Assembly (NCBI GenBank): GCA_036417435.1
Contig: CM070899.1
Coordinates: forward strand, 1,059,001-1,123,000
DNA from: Inia geoffrensis
Lineage: Eukaryota > Chordata > Mammalia > Artiodactyla > Iniidae
Direction of reading: 5' to 3'
DNA length: 64,000 bases
The position numbers and the translations under genes are program-made. Of the stretch, positions 46,401-58,400 are shown in pieces; within the stretch, counting starts at the first letter, position 1, and the number at the start of each line of letters is the position of its first letter. Under the pieces are notes generated by a model, which made no database searches, was not told where the DNA came from, and was given only the letters and a program-made list of their open reading frames with translations.

Positions 46401-49400
46401 ACGCCCTCGTGCTCGTAAACACACACACGCGCACGCACGCGCGCACCCAAGGCTGGTCACTCAGGCCACTATCTAGGGCCCTCCTTTGACCGCAGCTCTC
46501 CTCTGCACCGCTCTCACAGTCCCCCATCCCACCGCTGCCCTCGTGACACACCAACTTGCGCCCACGCCCGGCCCCACTTGGAGGCTGGAGCTGGGCCCTG
46601 GCAGCGGCCAGTTTGGATGCAAACTTGGGCTCTGTTTAAGCAAAACTGCGAAACAGTTTAAGCAAAACACCCACGAGTGGTCCTGCTCTGGGCCCCCTAA
46701 GAAGCCCCACTTGGCTGGGGGCTGGCGGGAGAGGCCCCAGCTCAGTCCGGGGCCCAAAGGGCAAGGTGAGTATGGGGATGTCATGCAGGCAAATGCCCCC
46801 TTTCTGCATCCCCCTCCACCTGGTCCCCCTCAGCCAGCATCACACATCTCCTCGGCTCTGCCCCCTCCATAGACTCACTTCCTGGAGGTCGCACCCCAGA
46901 ATATTACAATTCCCGGGAGCAAAGCTTCTCAGCTGACGAGGTGCCAACCCCGCCCCCCCGCCCCAGCCCAAGTCCCCCGGTAGGTAGTGTTTGAGGCCAT
47001 GGAAGAGTTAGGGTGAGGGGCTGGATGGACACATAGCCCAACCAGGGTGCTGGGGCCACAGCAGGGCCTTGAGCCTCGAGGAGGGCGGGGGAGGGCATTT
47101 GGCGACGTACCAGGTGCCAGCGTGTCACCTCCACATCCTTCTCTGTAAAGTGGGGCTTTGGTGACCTTGTTTTATTAGTCATTATTCGAGGCGACTGCTG
47201 GGTCTGGGCTATGTGCGGGGCCAAGGACAGGCCAGGCAGGCTGTTAGGACAACTCCCATGCACTCAGGGGGTGGGGCCCTCAGGACATGGGGACTGTCAG
47301 GACAGTGCTCTGGGGGCTACTTGAGTGCCTCCATTTCCCTCCCCGGGGGCATGTCTGAGGCTGGCGGGGCTGCTGGCGGCCTTGCCCTGTGGCAGGCAGG
47401 ATTTCCTCCTTCCTGTTTGTGCATCTCTGGGCCAGGCTCCAGCCAGCCTGGGGTTCTGTCCTAAGGGTGCAGGGGGACCCGGAGCTTAAAACCACAGCCG
47501 GGCATCTTCCCAGCGTTCTGACCTTGGGCGAGGCCTGTCCCCGCCTCCCTGAGCCCCACTTTTTTTTCCTACCTTGGGTGTAGGGCTCTTGCACCCAAGC
47601 GGGTGGCTGGGAGGGCAGGACTGGGCCGGGTGGGGGCCCAGAGGCAGGGGCGGTGGTCCAGCTGGAGCAGGGCTGGCTGAGCCTCCCCCGCCCCCAGGTT
47701 CCCGGCTGTTAACACCTTTCCTCACCCCTGCCCTGGAGCGGATCTGGGCGTACGGCTTCTCAGGGACCGGGCCACCAGAATTCGGCGGCTGCCACCGCAT
47801 CGCCCCTGGCACACACATCGCCCAGCCCAAGGCCCCGCTGGCTGGCCCGACCGCATAGCCGCTCGGAGTCCCCTCCTCCAGCAGCCGCGGTCCAGAGCCT
47901 TCCCAGGTCTGGGCGGACCGCCGCCCTCGTCCCCAGGGACACGCCTGCCTGCCCCCCCGCGGAGGGCGGTCCGGGCCTTGTCTTGCTGTGACTCAAGAGA
48001 AGGCTGCGGGGCTCAGGGGAGGCCGGGCTGCCTTTCTGGGCCCGTCCGCGCAGCTCCGCAGACCTCCCCGCCGCTCTGTCGGCTGCCCCAGCCCCGAGCC
48101 CAGGCCGGTGGGGACCCTCCGACGCCCCCAGCCGGGCACAGGGCGAGAGAGGCAGCCCCGCAATGACCGGTCCCGGGATGGCCGGGATGGGAGCGCGGCC
48201 ACCCTGGACTCCGCCCGCCGCGTCTAGTCCCCCCGCAGCCCCACGGGCTGAGCTCCCTCGGGCCAGTGGCTTCCCCTCCCCCAGCCTCAGATTCCTCGTT
48301 GCTCACCCACAGCGCGCCCACTTTGCGGCTGGGGGTGAGGGTCTCGGCAGAACTGGAAGGGAAACTGCAGCCGGAGAGAGTGGGGTCAGCCGCCGTTGCC
48401 CTTAGCTTCCGCGCAGGGCAGCGGGCTCGGTGGGGAACAGGCTTTGATCTCCACCGCTCCCGAGGGCGGGGCCTGAATCAGCCTGGGACTCGCTCCCCCC
48501 TCCCCGCCGCGCTCCCCCCCACCCCCCGCCCCTCCGCCTCCTCCACAACCTCCTCTCCGCCCCCCCACCCCCCACCACCACTCCCCGCGGTCCCTCTGGG
48601 CTTCTGGGTGGGCAGAGTAAGCCCTCTGACATCCATGGGGAAATCAAGGCTCAGAGAAGGGACAGGCTTGCTCAGGGTCACACAGCAAATTGGCCAGAGG
48701 GTAGCAGCCAAACCTGCGCTCCCGCCAGGACTGGGCTTCCCCCGTGTGTTCCATGGGGACCGGGACGTGCCTGGTGCCCATGCCGACTTCCCGGCCTGTG
48801 GGTCAGGGATTCCCTCCCGGCTCTGAGCCCTGCTGGCTGCGGTGGGTTGGGAGTGGGCACCCGTGTCCCCTCCTCACCAGCAATGCAGTCACAGCCACAG
48901 AGGGTGTGGCTGAGCCCAGGGCCGGGCCTAGTGTGAGATCCTGGACTGCCTCTCCTGGAATACTGAGTACAATTCGGGGGCGCTGGGCCCGGAGGTGCTT
49001 GTGGACCGGTTTTAAGGAAGGGCTTTTGTCGTTGAATCATCACAGGACTATTTATGTAGCCTGTTTCTCCTTGTGTGGTGCTCGCAGCGTTGTTTCTCTA
49101 GGAATATGTCCAATTCCTGTACATTTTCAGATTTATTGGCATAAAGTTTATAATTTCCTCATTTCAATTTTATGTAGAATTTAAACATTTTGGGGGAAAC
49201 GTACAAATCATATGTGTGTAGCTGGATGCATTTTCCCAAAGTGGACACAATGGTGTAACCAGTACCCCTTATCCTCACCAGAGGCCTCTCCCCCGCTGGT
49301 CTGCCCCCTCCCAAAGGACTTCCAACACCAGTGCACCTGTGAACGGCGTGCAGCGTGTCCTGCTTGAGCTCTTTATGTCTAGCTCCGTTGCAGCGCTAAG

Positions 49401-52400
49401 TTTGTGAAATTCAGCCACACTGTCTGTGGACGCAGTTCATCGGACAGAGACTCCCAAGTTGTTTTCATTCTACTGTTTGTTTTGGCGGTGCTGCACATCA
49501 TGTGGGAATTTACTTCCCGACCAGGGGTTGAACACGTGTCCCCTGCATTGGATTCTTAACCACTGTGCCACCAGGGAAGTCCCTAATTTAATAATTTTAA
49601 CAATTAATCGGTTGTTTCCTTTAGAGCTAGTATTGTCTGTGTCCTGGTTAAGAATTGTTTCCCTATCCCCAGTGTCATTTCGGTTTATCTTCTGGAAGCT
49701 GTATCATTAAACTTTGGATCTGCAATCCACATGGAATTAATACTTCCTGGGGCTGACCTAGGGGTCAATATCAATATCATTCCCTGTGAATTTCCAGTGG
49801 ACCCCACACTGCTTACTGAAAAGATCATTACTTTTCCACAGCGCTATATCTGTATGAGTCTGGTTCCGGGACCTTTGTTTTATGCCATTGGTTTTATTAA
49901 TAATTTGCATTTCCCTGAAGACTAAAGAAGTTGACCATCTTTTCCGTGCTTACTGGTACATCCTCTTTTGTGAAGTGTCTGTTTAAATCTTTTGCCCACT
50001 TTTAATTGAGGTTTTTTAATTTTTTGTGTTTTTCTACTGATTTGCAGAAATTCCTCTGGATGCAAGTTCTTTGTCAGACATACTGAATTGCCTTTTCATT
50101 TTCTAAAGAATGTCTTTCAATACTAGAAGTATTTAATTATGATGAAATATGATTGATCAGATTTTCTTTTATGCTTCACACCTTTTGTATCCTGCCTAAG
50201 AAAACACTGCCTCCCCCAAGGTGGTGAAGAATTTCTCCTCTGTTTTCTTCTAGAAGTTATATAGTTTCAAGTTTTACATTTAGCTCTATGATTCATTTTG
50301 AGTTAATTTTTACATGTGCTATGTTGTAAGGGTCTAGGGTTTTTTTCCCCAAATAAATATCCACTTGTCCCAGCACCATTGTTGAAAAGACTATTAGTTT
50401 TCTATTGAAATAATTTGGCTGCTTTGTCAAAAATGAATTGATCTTACAAAGTGTGGGACTCTTCTGGACTTTCTATTCGTTTTCACTGATATTTGTGGTT
50501 ACACTGTACCGTCTTGATTCTGTTGAGAGTCAGAGAAAACACTTAGTTGATTTGAAATGGTCTGAACTATTTTAAATTTACTGAGACATTTCAATGAGCC
50601 AGCATATGATCTATCTTGGTGAATGTCCCATGTGCACTTAAGGCGAATGTGTACTCTGCTGTCGTCAGGAGGAGTGATCTCCGCTGTGGCCTCATTGGGT
50701 GATGGGTGGATCAGTGTTCTTACCTATTCTGTTTTGTAAGGTTATCGATTACTGAGAGGAGTGTTACAGTCTCTACTGTAATTGTGGACTTGTCTTTTTG
50801 TCCTTTCATTTTTGCCAGCTTTCACTTCACTGTTTTTAGCCTCTGTTATTAGGTATATACAGACTTAGGTTTGTTATTATTTCTTTTATGAATTGTACCC
50901 TTTGTTATTATGAAATGATTAGGTTTTGCACTGTGTGTATTTTTTATTTCCTTTTCTTTTAACTTCTTTTTATTTATAGTCCATTTCGCCTAGATAGCCT
51001 GTAGTCAGGTCTTGCTTTTTAAATGTAATCTGATAATCTCTACCTTTTTGATTGGAATTTTAAGTCCTTTTATATTTAATGTATTGTCAAAATGGCTGGT
51101 TTAAATCCTACCACCTTGCTAATTGCTTTCTATTTTATTCCATCCATCCTTTCCTCCTCTTTCCCCGGTTCCTTGTCTTGTTTTAGAATTAATTAAATAT
51201 ATACACAGGTATATAATTACTTAATAACATATATTACATATATAAATATAAATTTTGTATTTATAAACTAATATAGATGTATATGTTATATATAGTTAAT
51301 TATATGTTAAATTTATATATTAATGTAAATTATTTATATACATTATATATATGTATAAAACAACGTGTATTTTTAGTATTGCATTTTGTTTCCACTACTG
51401 ACTTACTAGCTACACATCTTTTTCATCTTTTTTTAAAACAAATTTATTTATTTTTGGCTGCATTGGGTCTTCATTGCTGCTCACGGGCTTTCTCTAGTTG
51501 CGGTGAGCGGGGCCTACTCTCTTCATTGCGGTGCGTGAGCTTCTCATTGCGGTGGCTTCTCTTGTTGTGGATCATGGGCTCTAGGCACATGGGCTTCAGT
51601 AGTTGTGGCTCGCGGGTTCTAGAGCGCAGGCTCAGTAGTTGTGGCACATGGGCTTAGTTGCTCTGTGGCATGTGGGATCTTCCTGGGCCAGGGCTTGAAC
51701 CCATGTCCCCTGCACTGGCAGGCGGATTCTTAACCACTGTGCCACCAGGGAAGTCCCTATTTTGCCTTTATTTTTGAAGGACAGCTTGCTAGATGTAGAA
51801 TTCATGGTTAACAAAGTTTTTCTTTCAGCAGTTTGAATATACTGTTCCACTTTCTTCTAGCTTCCGTGGTGTTGACTAGTAATTGTACTGTTGTACTAGT
51901 AAATGTTATGGGCCACTTCTCTCTTGTTGCTTTCAAATTTTTCTCTTTCCCTTGAACATTTTGACATGATTGTCTAGGTCTGGATCCCTTTGTGTTTATC
52001 CTACAGGGGTTTGTTGAGCTTCTGAGATCCATAGATTGTTTTTAGCCATTTACTCTTTCAAACATTTTTTTCTGCCTCCCTCTCTCTCTCTCTCTCATTT
52101 CCTTCTGAGACTTCAACTGCACATATATTGGTGCTCCTACTGTCATCTCACAGATCTCTGAGGCTCTATTCATTTTCCTTCAATCCTTTTCCCCTTGTTC
52201 TTCAAATTGGTTAATTTCTATCAATCTACAAGTTTTTTGTTTTGTTTGGTCTTTTTTTTTTTTTTCTGGCTACACTGTGTGTCTTGAGGGATCTTAGTTC
52301 CCCAACCAGGGACTGAACCTGCGCCCTGGCAGTGAAAGTGCCGAGTCCTAACCACTGGACCACCAGGGAATTCCCCTAATCTACAAGTTTTTTGCTTTCT

Positions 52401-55400
52401 TCCACTGGCATCTCAGCCCTGCTATTGAGCCCCTCTAGTAAACTTTCAACTTCAGAGTTTCCATTTGGTTTTTTTTTTCTTAATCTAATTTCTGTTTCTT
52501 ATGACATTCTTTCTTCATTGAGCCGTTGTCATCATATTTTTCATTAATTCTTTAAACATGGTCTCCTTCACTTTTTTGAATAAATTTATGAATGTTGCTT
52601 TGGAGTCTGTGCCAAATTCAACAGCTGTGGACGTTCAAAGATTGTTTCCATTAACTGTTCTGTTCCTCAGTGTGGATCATACTTGCTTGTTTCTTTACAT
52701 GTCATGTAGTTTTGCATTGAATGCTGGACATTATAGTTTATATATTATAGTAACTCTGGATTCTGACTCTCCCCGTCAGGGTGGTAGTTATTGTTTTATT
52801 TGTGTGTTTGTTTAGTAACTTTCTTTGACTAAATCTGTGAAGCCATCTACGTTGTCTGTCCTGGCTCACTGCCATCACACCTGATCTCACAACCTCCCCG
52901 GCTCAGGGGCTGTGTGTCCTCCCCCGACCCCTGCATGTGCTCCCAGACCCAGGGTCCAGGGTTACACCACCTCTGTGGTATACAGCCTCTCCTGGGCCCC
53001 TACCCCCAGCTCCACCGTCTGCTCTGCCCACCTGCAAGCCTCCACTGACTCATCATTTCCCTTTGCAGTGTCTGGCCGGCAGTTGCAGCCTGAAGAGCCA
53101 GAAAGAGAAACCGCGGAGGACCACTCTGTAAGTGAGGTCCAGGGAGGATGTGCCCCACTCGTAGCCCCCACCCCCCTCCTTTCCTGGACTTGAGCAGAGC
53201 TCGAGTGGCTGAGGGTGACCTGATTCTCTCCTCCTGCCAGGCGACGGAAGGGTCTGTGGATGAGATCATTCGGCCCCGGCCACAGGGGTCCTCGCCCGTC
53301 TACGAGTACGTGACTGAGGGCGCCAGCTTTGGACTCCCGGTAAGCCTGCTCCACAGACGGCCACAGGCTCAGGGAAGGCTCAGGTGTGCGGCCACAGGTG
53401 ACCGCGCCTCCTGCATCCCCCTGTGTGGGCAACTCACGCACGCGCCTGTGCAGCCACACTGCCCTGCCACAGCGGCGTCCGCTCGGCTGTCTTCTCTGAC
53501 TCCTTGGTCCTTCACTGGAGCCCTCCCATCAGCTGGCCAGGACACACTTGAGATGGCACACGTGTGTGTGCGTGGGGAACAGACCTAGTGCTCCTGTGTG
53601 TGACGGGGCACAGGATATGTGCACACATGTGCCCTCTCTGACGAGGAGACACAGACAGGGTCACGCGGCCACCTCTGGAGATACCTGGGGGAAGGTGTGG
53701 ACCAGATGTGTTTACTAAAGGCCTTATTCTTTTTTCAGAATTGTTTACGTACTTACTTCTTTTGGCCGTGCCATGCGGTGGCATGTGGGATCTTAGTTCC
53801 CTGACCAGGGATCGAACCCGTGCCCCCTGCAGTGGAAGCACGGAGTCCTAACCACTGGACCACCAGGGAAGCCCCAAAGGCCTCCATCTTGTACTGTTTC
53901 TTTTTTGCCCCCTCTACTTGCGGACACGGGGGCTGGGCCCTGTGGGAATCACAAAGGCCCAGAGTCACCTTCCCCCTGGAGGAACTCAGCTCCCCCTGCA
54001 CGCAGCACACTCCGGGGGATCTAGCCCCTGAGCTGGGGCCTCCCCGAGTCCGTCCCATCCCCTGGGCTGGGGCAGGTTGGTGACCCACTGTCTGTCGCTG
54101 CTGCAGGAAGCCACGCCAAGGAGGCGGAGGTCCTGGTGGAAGCGGGATTCGGGGGACTCGCAGACGCTTTCCAGGATGAGCCGTCTGGAGGTGGGTGTGC
54201 CAGGAGCTGATGTGGGGTGGGGGCGACAGCCCATCCACACGGGCTCCAGCGGGGGAAGCCAGGGCCAGAGCGAGAAGGCGAGGAACCGGAAAGCTGGCAG
54301 TGTGCCCCTGTGCCCTGGGGAAGGGGGTGCCACCTCCCTCATCAGGCCCGGGGGTGGGTAGGGGCTCCAGGCCCCCCCCCAGACCCCGGTACTCTCATGA
54401 TGAAGGGCCCAGACCGCCGACCAGATGGACCCGGGGGCACGGACCTCAGTGTTCTCAGCTGTACAGTTGGTACAGCTGCTGCCTGCTGTCATTGGCGGTC
54501 CCAGCAATTCCAACTCTCTCCCAGACCCAGAGGAACTGTCGTGCCCGAGGTCGGGCTGGCCCTGCCATTTCCGGTATTTTCCTCAGCATTTATGGCCCTC
54601 CTTGGTCTGAGCACCAGCTACCTTGTACGTGACTGGTGCTTGGAGTGAGTGTGGTGGCGAGCCGGGAGCTGATAAAGGAACGCTTTGGCCACGTGACAGC
54701 AGAAGACTGTCCCCTCTGCTTGCCGAGCCCCGCTGGGCCCGGATGGCCGGGGCCGGGCTGCTCCTGAGTCCTGGCAGGTGGGGTCGGGGACAAGGGCGGC
54801 TGCTCCCAACTGAGACGGCAGCAACTGGCTTCCCCCAGAGCCTGGACCCCGTGCCCGGGCTCAGCTGCCCAACGACGGGGGGGACTCTGGGGTCCCTGGC
54901 CTCAGGGGAGGCAGCCTCCCACTGGCCACGCCCACTGCGGGTTAGGCGTATGCTCACTGAGGCCTGATGTGCTTCTGCTCTAGTCCACGCAGGAGGCGAC
55001 GGAGGGGACACTGAAGACCAAGGTGGAGGCCGGAGCCAGTGGCTACGTTGTCACAGGCGGCGGGGACCAAGGGATCTTTGTCAAACAAGTGCTGAAGGAG
55101 TCCTCAGCTGCCAAGCTCTTCAACCTGAGAGAAGGTGCCACAGCCCCATCCCCGTGTCCCCGTGGTGCCATCAGGATGGGGTGGCTGGAGAGTGATGGGC
55201 CACAGTGGACTCAGGATGGGCCCATCCCCATGTCCCCGTGGTGCCATCAGGATGGGAGGGCCGGAGAGTGATGGGCCACGGTGGACTCAGATGAGTCCCT
55301 AGTGACTGCTTAGCTGTGTCCAGGCTGGGGCTACTCACTCTGACAGGTTTTCTGCTTGGAAATGGGGGCTCCTTCCCACCCGGGGCTCAAGAGAAAGAAG

Positions 55401-58400
55401 GGGCCAGGCAGCCCGAGCGGGATTGCCTCCTCGGTCACGCACCCCCGTGGACCCCTCCCGTGAGGCCCAACGTGGTCCGGGGCACTAAGGTGTGGGGACC
55501 GCTCTGTCTTCGTCTAGGGGATCAGCTGCTCAGCACAACCATATTCTTTGACGACATTAAATACGAAGATGCTCTCAAAATCCTTCAGTACTCAGAGCCT
55601 TACAAGGTTCAGTTCACAATCAAGCGGCAACTCCCCGCCCGGGAGGACGAGGAAGGAGCTTCCGGCGGCACTCAGCGTGGCTCGAGGGGCAGCAAGAAGC
55701 AGGTGAGCTTGCATGGCCAGCAAAGCTGGCCCTGGTCAGACTCCGGGTGCCCAGGCTGAGGCTGGGAGGGGACCCCCCACTGCCCCCTCCCGTCCCCAGA
55801 GCCTCTGCCTCCGACTCCCTCTACGGGGGCCCAAAAGGTTCTCTCTCCGTGTTTCAGGACCAGGATATCGCCAACGGGCGCACGGAGACCCCCACGGAGA
55901 CGCTGCAGGAGGATGGAGACCAGGAGAGGCTCATCTCCAAGCCCAGGGAGGGCAGAGGCAGGCAGCCCCACAGGGAGCGGCTCTCCTGGCCCAAATTCCA
56001 AGCTCTAAAGAGCAAGCGTGGGCCAGGGCCCCGGAGGTCACACAGCTCCTCGGAGGCCTACGAGCGAGGGGACGTGCCTGACCTGTCCCCCACGAGCACA
56101 GACACGGAGGCCCAGCTCCCGGAAGCAGGGCCAGGCAGGCAGCGGAAGAGAAGTTTCCCGAACCTGAGATTCCGAGTGGGCGCGGGGAAGGGGCTGTCGG
56201 GCAAGGGGGCCCACGGCGGGACAGTCCAGGCTGGGGTCCTGGTGGAGACAGGACCCTGGGATTCCGGGCGAGAGGCCGCCAGGGCTGCCGCACATGGGGG
56301 GAGAGAGGACAGGACGGCAGGGGTGCCAGAGGACGCCGAGCCCCCCACGGAACCCGGCCTCCCCATTGAGGGAGGCCCGGGGGAAGGGGCCAGCCCAGCA
56401 TCCAGACTCCAAAGAAAGACAAAAGAGGCCAGGGACAAGGGGGAGACTGTGCCCCAGGGAAAAGCCGGGGTGGGCCCAGCCCCAAGACAGAGCAGGGAGG
56501 GGGCCGGGGAAGGCACGCAGGAGCTGGAGACTGGCATTGCCAGGCTGTCTCTGCAAGACTCAGCAGACCAAGGCAGCCACCAAAACCACCAACCAGAATT
56601 CCACGTCCGCATACCCACTTTAAAGACACCCAGGTTTGGACTTTACAAAGAAAAAGTGCTCGAGAAAGAAGGAGCCGCGACAGCTCTCCAGCGGGGACCA
56701 CAGCAGAGAAGGGTCCCTGCTGAGGGCACGGAGGCCAAGGGGGAGGATGCATGTGACGCAGAAAAGCACAGGACAAGGCAACCCCCAGTCCACCTGCCAG
56801 CACAAGAGGGAGGGGAAACGGAGGACGATGCAGCCCAGAAGAGAGAAGAGGACAGCAAGGGTGGGGGCCAGCACATGGACGAAAAGGAGGGGAAGATGAA
56901 AATGCTAAGGTTCAAGCTGCCCGCCTTTGGGTGGTCGCCAGCAAAGGAGGCAAAAGGAGACAAAGTGACACAACTCCAGGAAACACAGAAGGAAAAGGAA
57001 AGCAGCATCACAGTAGTAACATTAGAGACAGACATGAAAGGCAAAGATGGACTAGAGAGAGACAGCAAGTTCAAAATGCCCAAGTTCAAGATGCCGTCCT
57101 TCGGGGTGTCGGCACCCAGAAAGTCTGTCGAGGCCGCCGTGGAGGTGTCCGTGCCCAAGGCCCAGGCCGAGGTGACCCTGCCCTCGGTGCAGGCCGACGT
57201 CAAGACCAGTGACCTTAGCATCAAGCTGCCCTCTGCCGAGTTGGAGGTCAAAGCCACCGAAGTGGGCCTGAAGCTCCCAGAGGGCCACCTTCCCGAAGCG
57301 GAGCCCAAGGAAGCCGTGGTGGGAATCGGACGCAAGGACTCCCTGCCCAAGGTGCACATGCCCAGCATCAAGGTGCCCAAGCTGGACATCAAGGCCCCCC
57401 AGGTGGACATCAAGGGGACCAAAATGGACCTGAAGGAGGCCAAGGACGAGGTGACCATCCCTGACGTGGAGGTGTCGCTGCCCAGCGTGGAGGTGGACAC
57501 CCAGGTAGCGGACTCCAAGGGGGAGGGCGACGTGTCCCTGGGAGACAAGGAGGTGACCGCCAGAGACAACAAGTTCAAAATGCCCAAGTTCAAGATGCCA
57601 TCCTTTGGTGTGTCAGCACCCAGCAAGTCCGGCCAGGCCGCCGTGGAGGTGTCCATGCCCAAGGCCCAGGCTGAAGTGACCCTGCCCTCGGTGAAGGCCG
57701 ACGTCAAGACAAGTGAACTCAGCATGGAGCTGCCCTCCGCCGAACTGGATGTCAAGGCCACCGAGGTGGGTGTGAAGCTCCCAGAGGGCCACCTTCCCGA
57801 AGCGGAGCCCAAGGAAGCCGTGGTGGGAATCGGACGCAAGGACGACCTGCCCAAGGTGCAGATGCCCAGCATCAAGGTGACCGAGACGGACATCAAGGCC
57901 CCCCAGGTGGACATCAAGGGGCCCAAACTGGACCTCAAGGACGCCAAGGTCAAGGTGACGGCCTCTGACGTGGAGATGTCGCTGCCCAGCGTGGAGGTGG
58001 ACACCCAGGTAGCGGGCTCCAAGGTGGAGGGCGACGTGTCCCTGGGAGACAAGGAGGTGACCGCCAGAGACAGCAAGTTCAAAATGCCCAAGTTCAAGAT
58101 GCCGTCTGTCGGGGTGTCGGGTCCCAGCAAGTCCATCGAAGTCGCCTTGGAAGACACCGTACCCAAGGCCCAGGCCGAGGTGACCCTGCCCTCGGTGCAG
58201 GCCAACGTCAAGACCAGTGACCTTAGCATCAAGCTGCTCTCCACCGAGCTGGATGTCAAGGCTGTCGAGGTGGGTGTGGAGCTCCCGGAGGGCCACCTTC
58301 CCGAAGTGGAGCCAAGGGAAGCAGTGGTGAGAATCGGGCTTAAGGACCACCTGCCCAAGGTGCCTGGACCCAGCATCAAGGTGCCCGAGGTAGACATCAA

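Larger units (their letters stand above)
49100..52860 (-). mobile_element. Old LINE-1 mosaic, antisense, with SINE insertions
   Basis: AT-rich block following the order of a reverse-complemented L1: 'gtttaaatcttttgcccac', 'gaaattcctctggatgcaag', 'ccaaataaatatccacttgt', then 'tgcaagttctttgtcagaca' type words and farther right 'ctacaggggtttgttgagct'. It is broken by SINEs at 49.5, 51.4 and 52.2 kb and by an AT microsatellite. It may be more than one L1 insertion. No coding capacity. Confidence 0.65.
37499..53068 (+). other. AHNAK2: AHNAK2 intron 1 (15.6 kb)
   Basis: GC-rich, gene-free sequence to about 49.0 kb, then a 3.8 kb AT-rich LINE-1 mosaic with SINEs to about 52.86 kb. Contains a strong CTCF-like site, G-rich and CA-rich tracts, MIR-like scraps (about 40090-40150 and 48600-48710) and a CpG-rich block at 47.85-48.42 kb. 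Many long open frames exist on both strands but none shows domains or splice logic. Confidence 0.7.

Noticed and set aside
37444..53127. Possibility that MCDCFHMM... is a separate small gene
   Set aside because: The exon 1 donor and the exon 2 acceptor join in phase to give the AHNAK2 N-terminal sequence SVSGRQLQP, so it is AHNAK2 exon 1.
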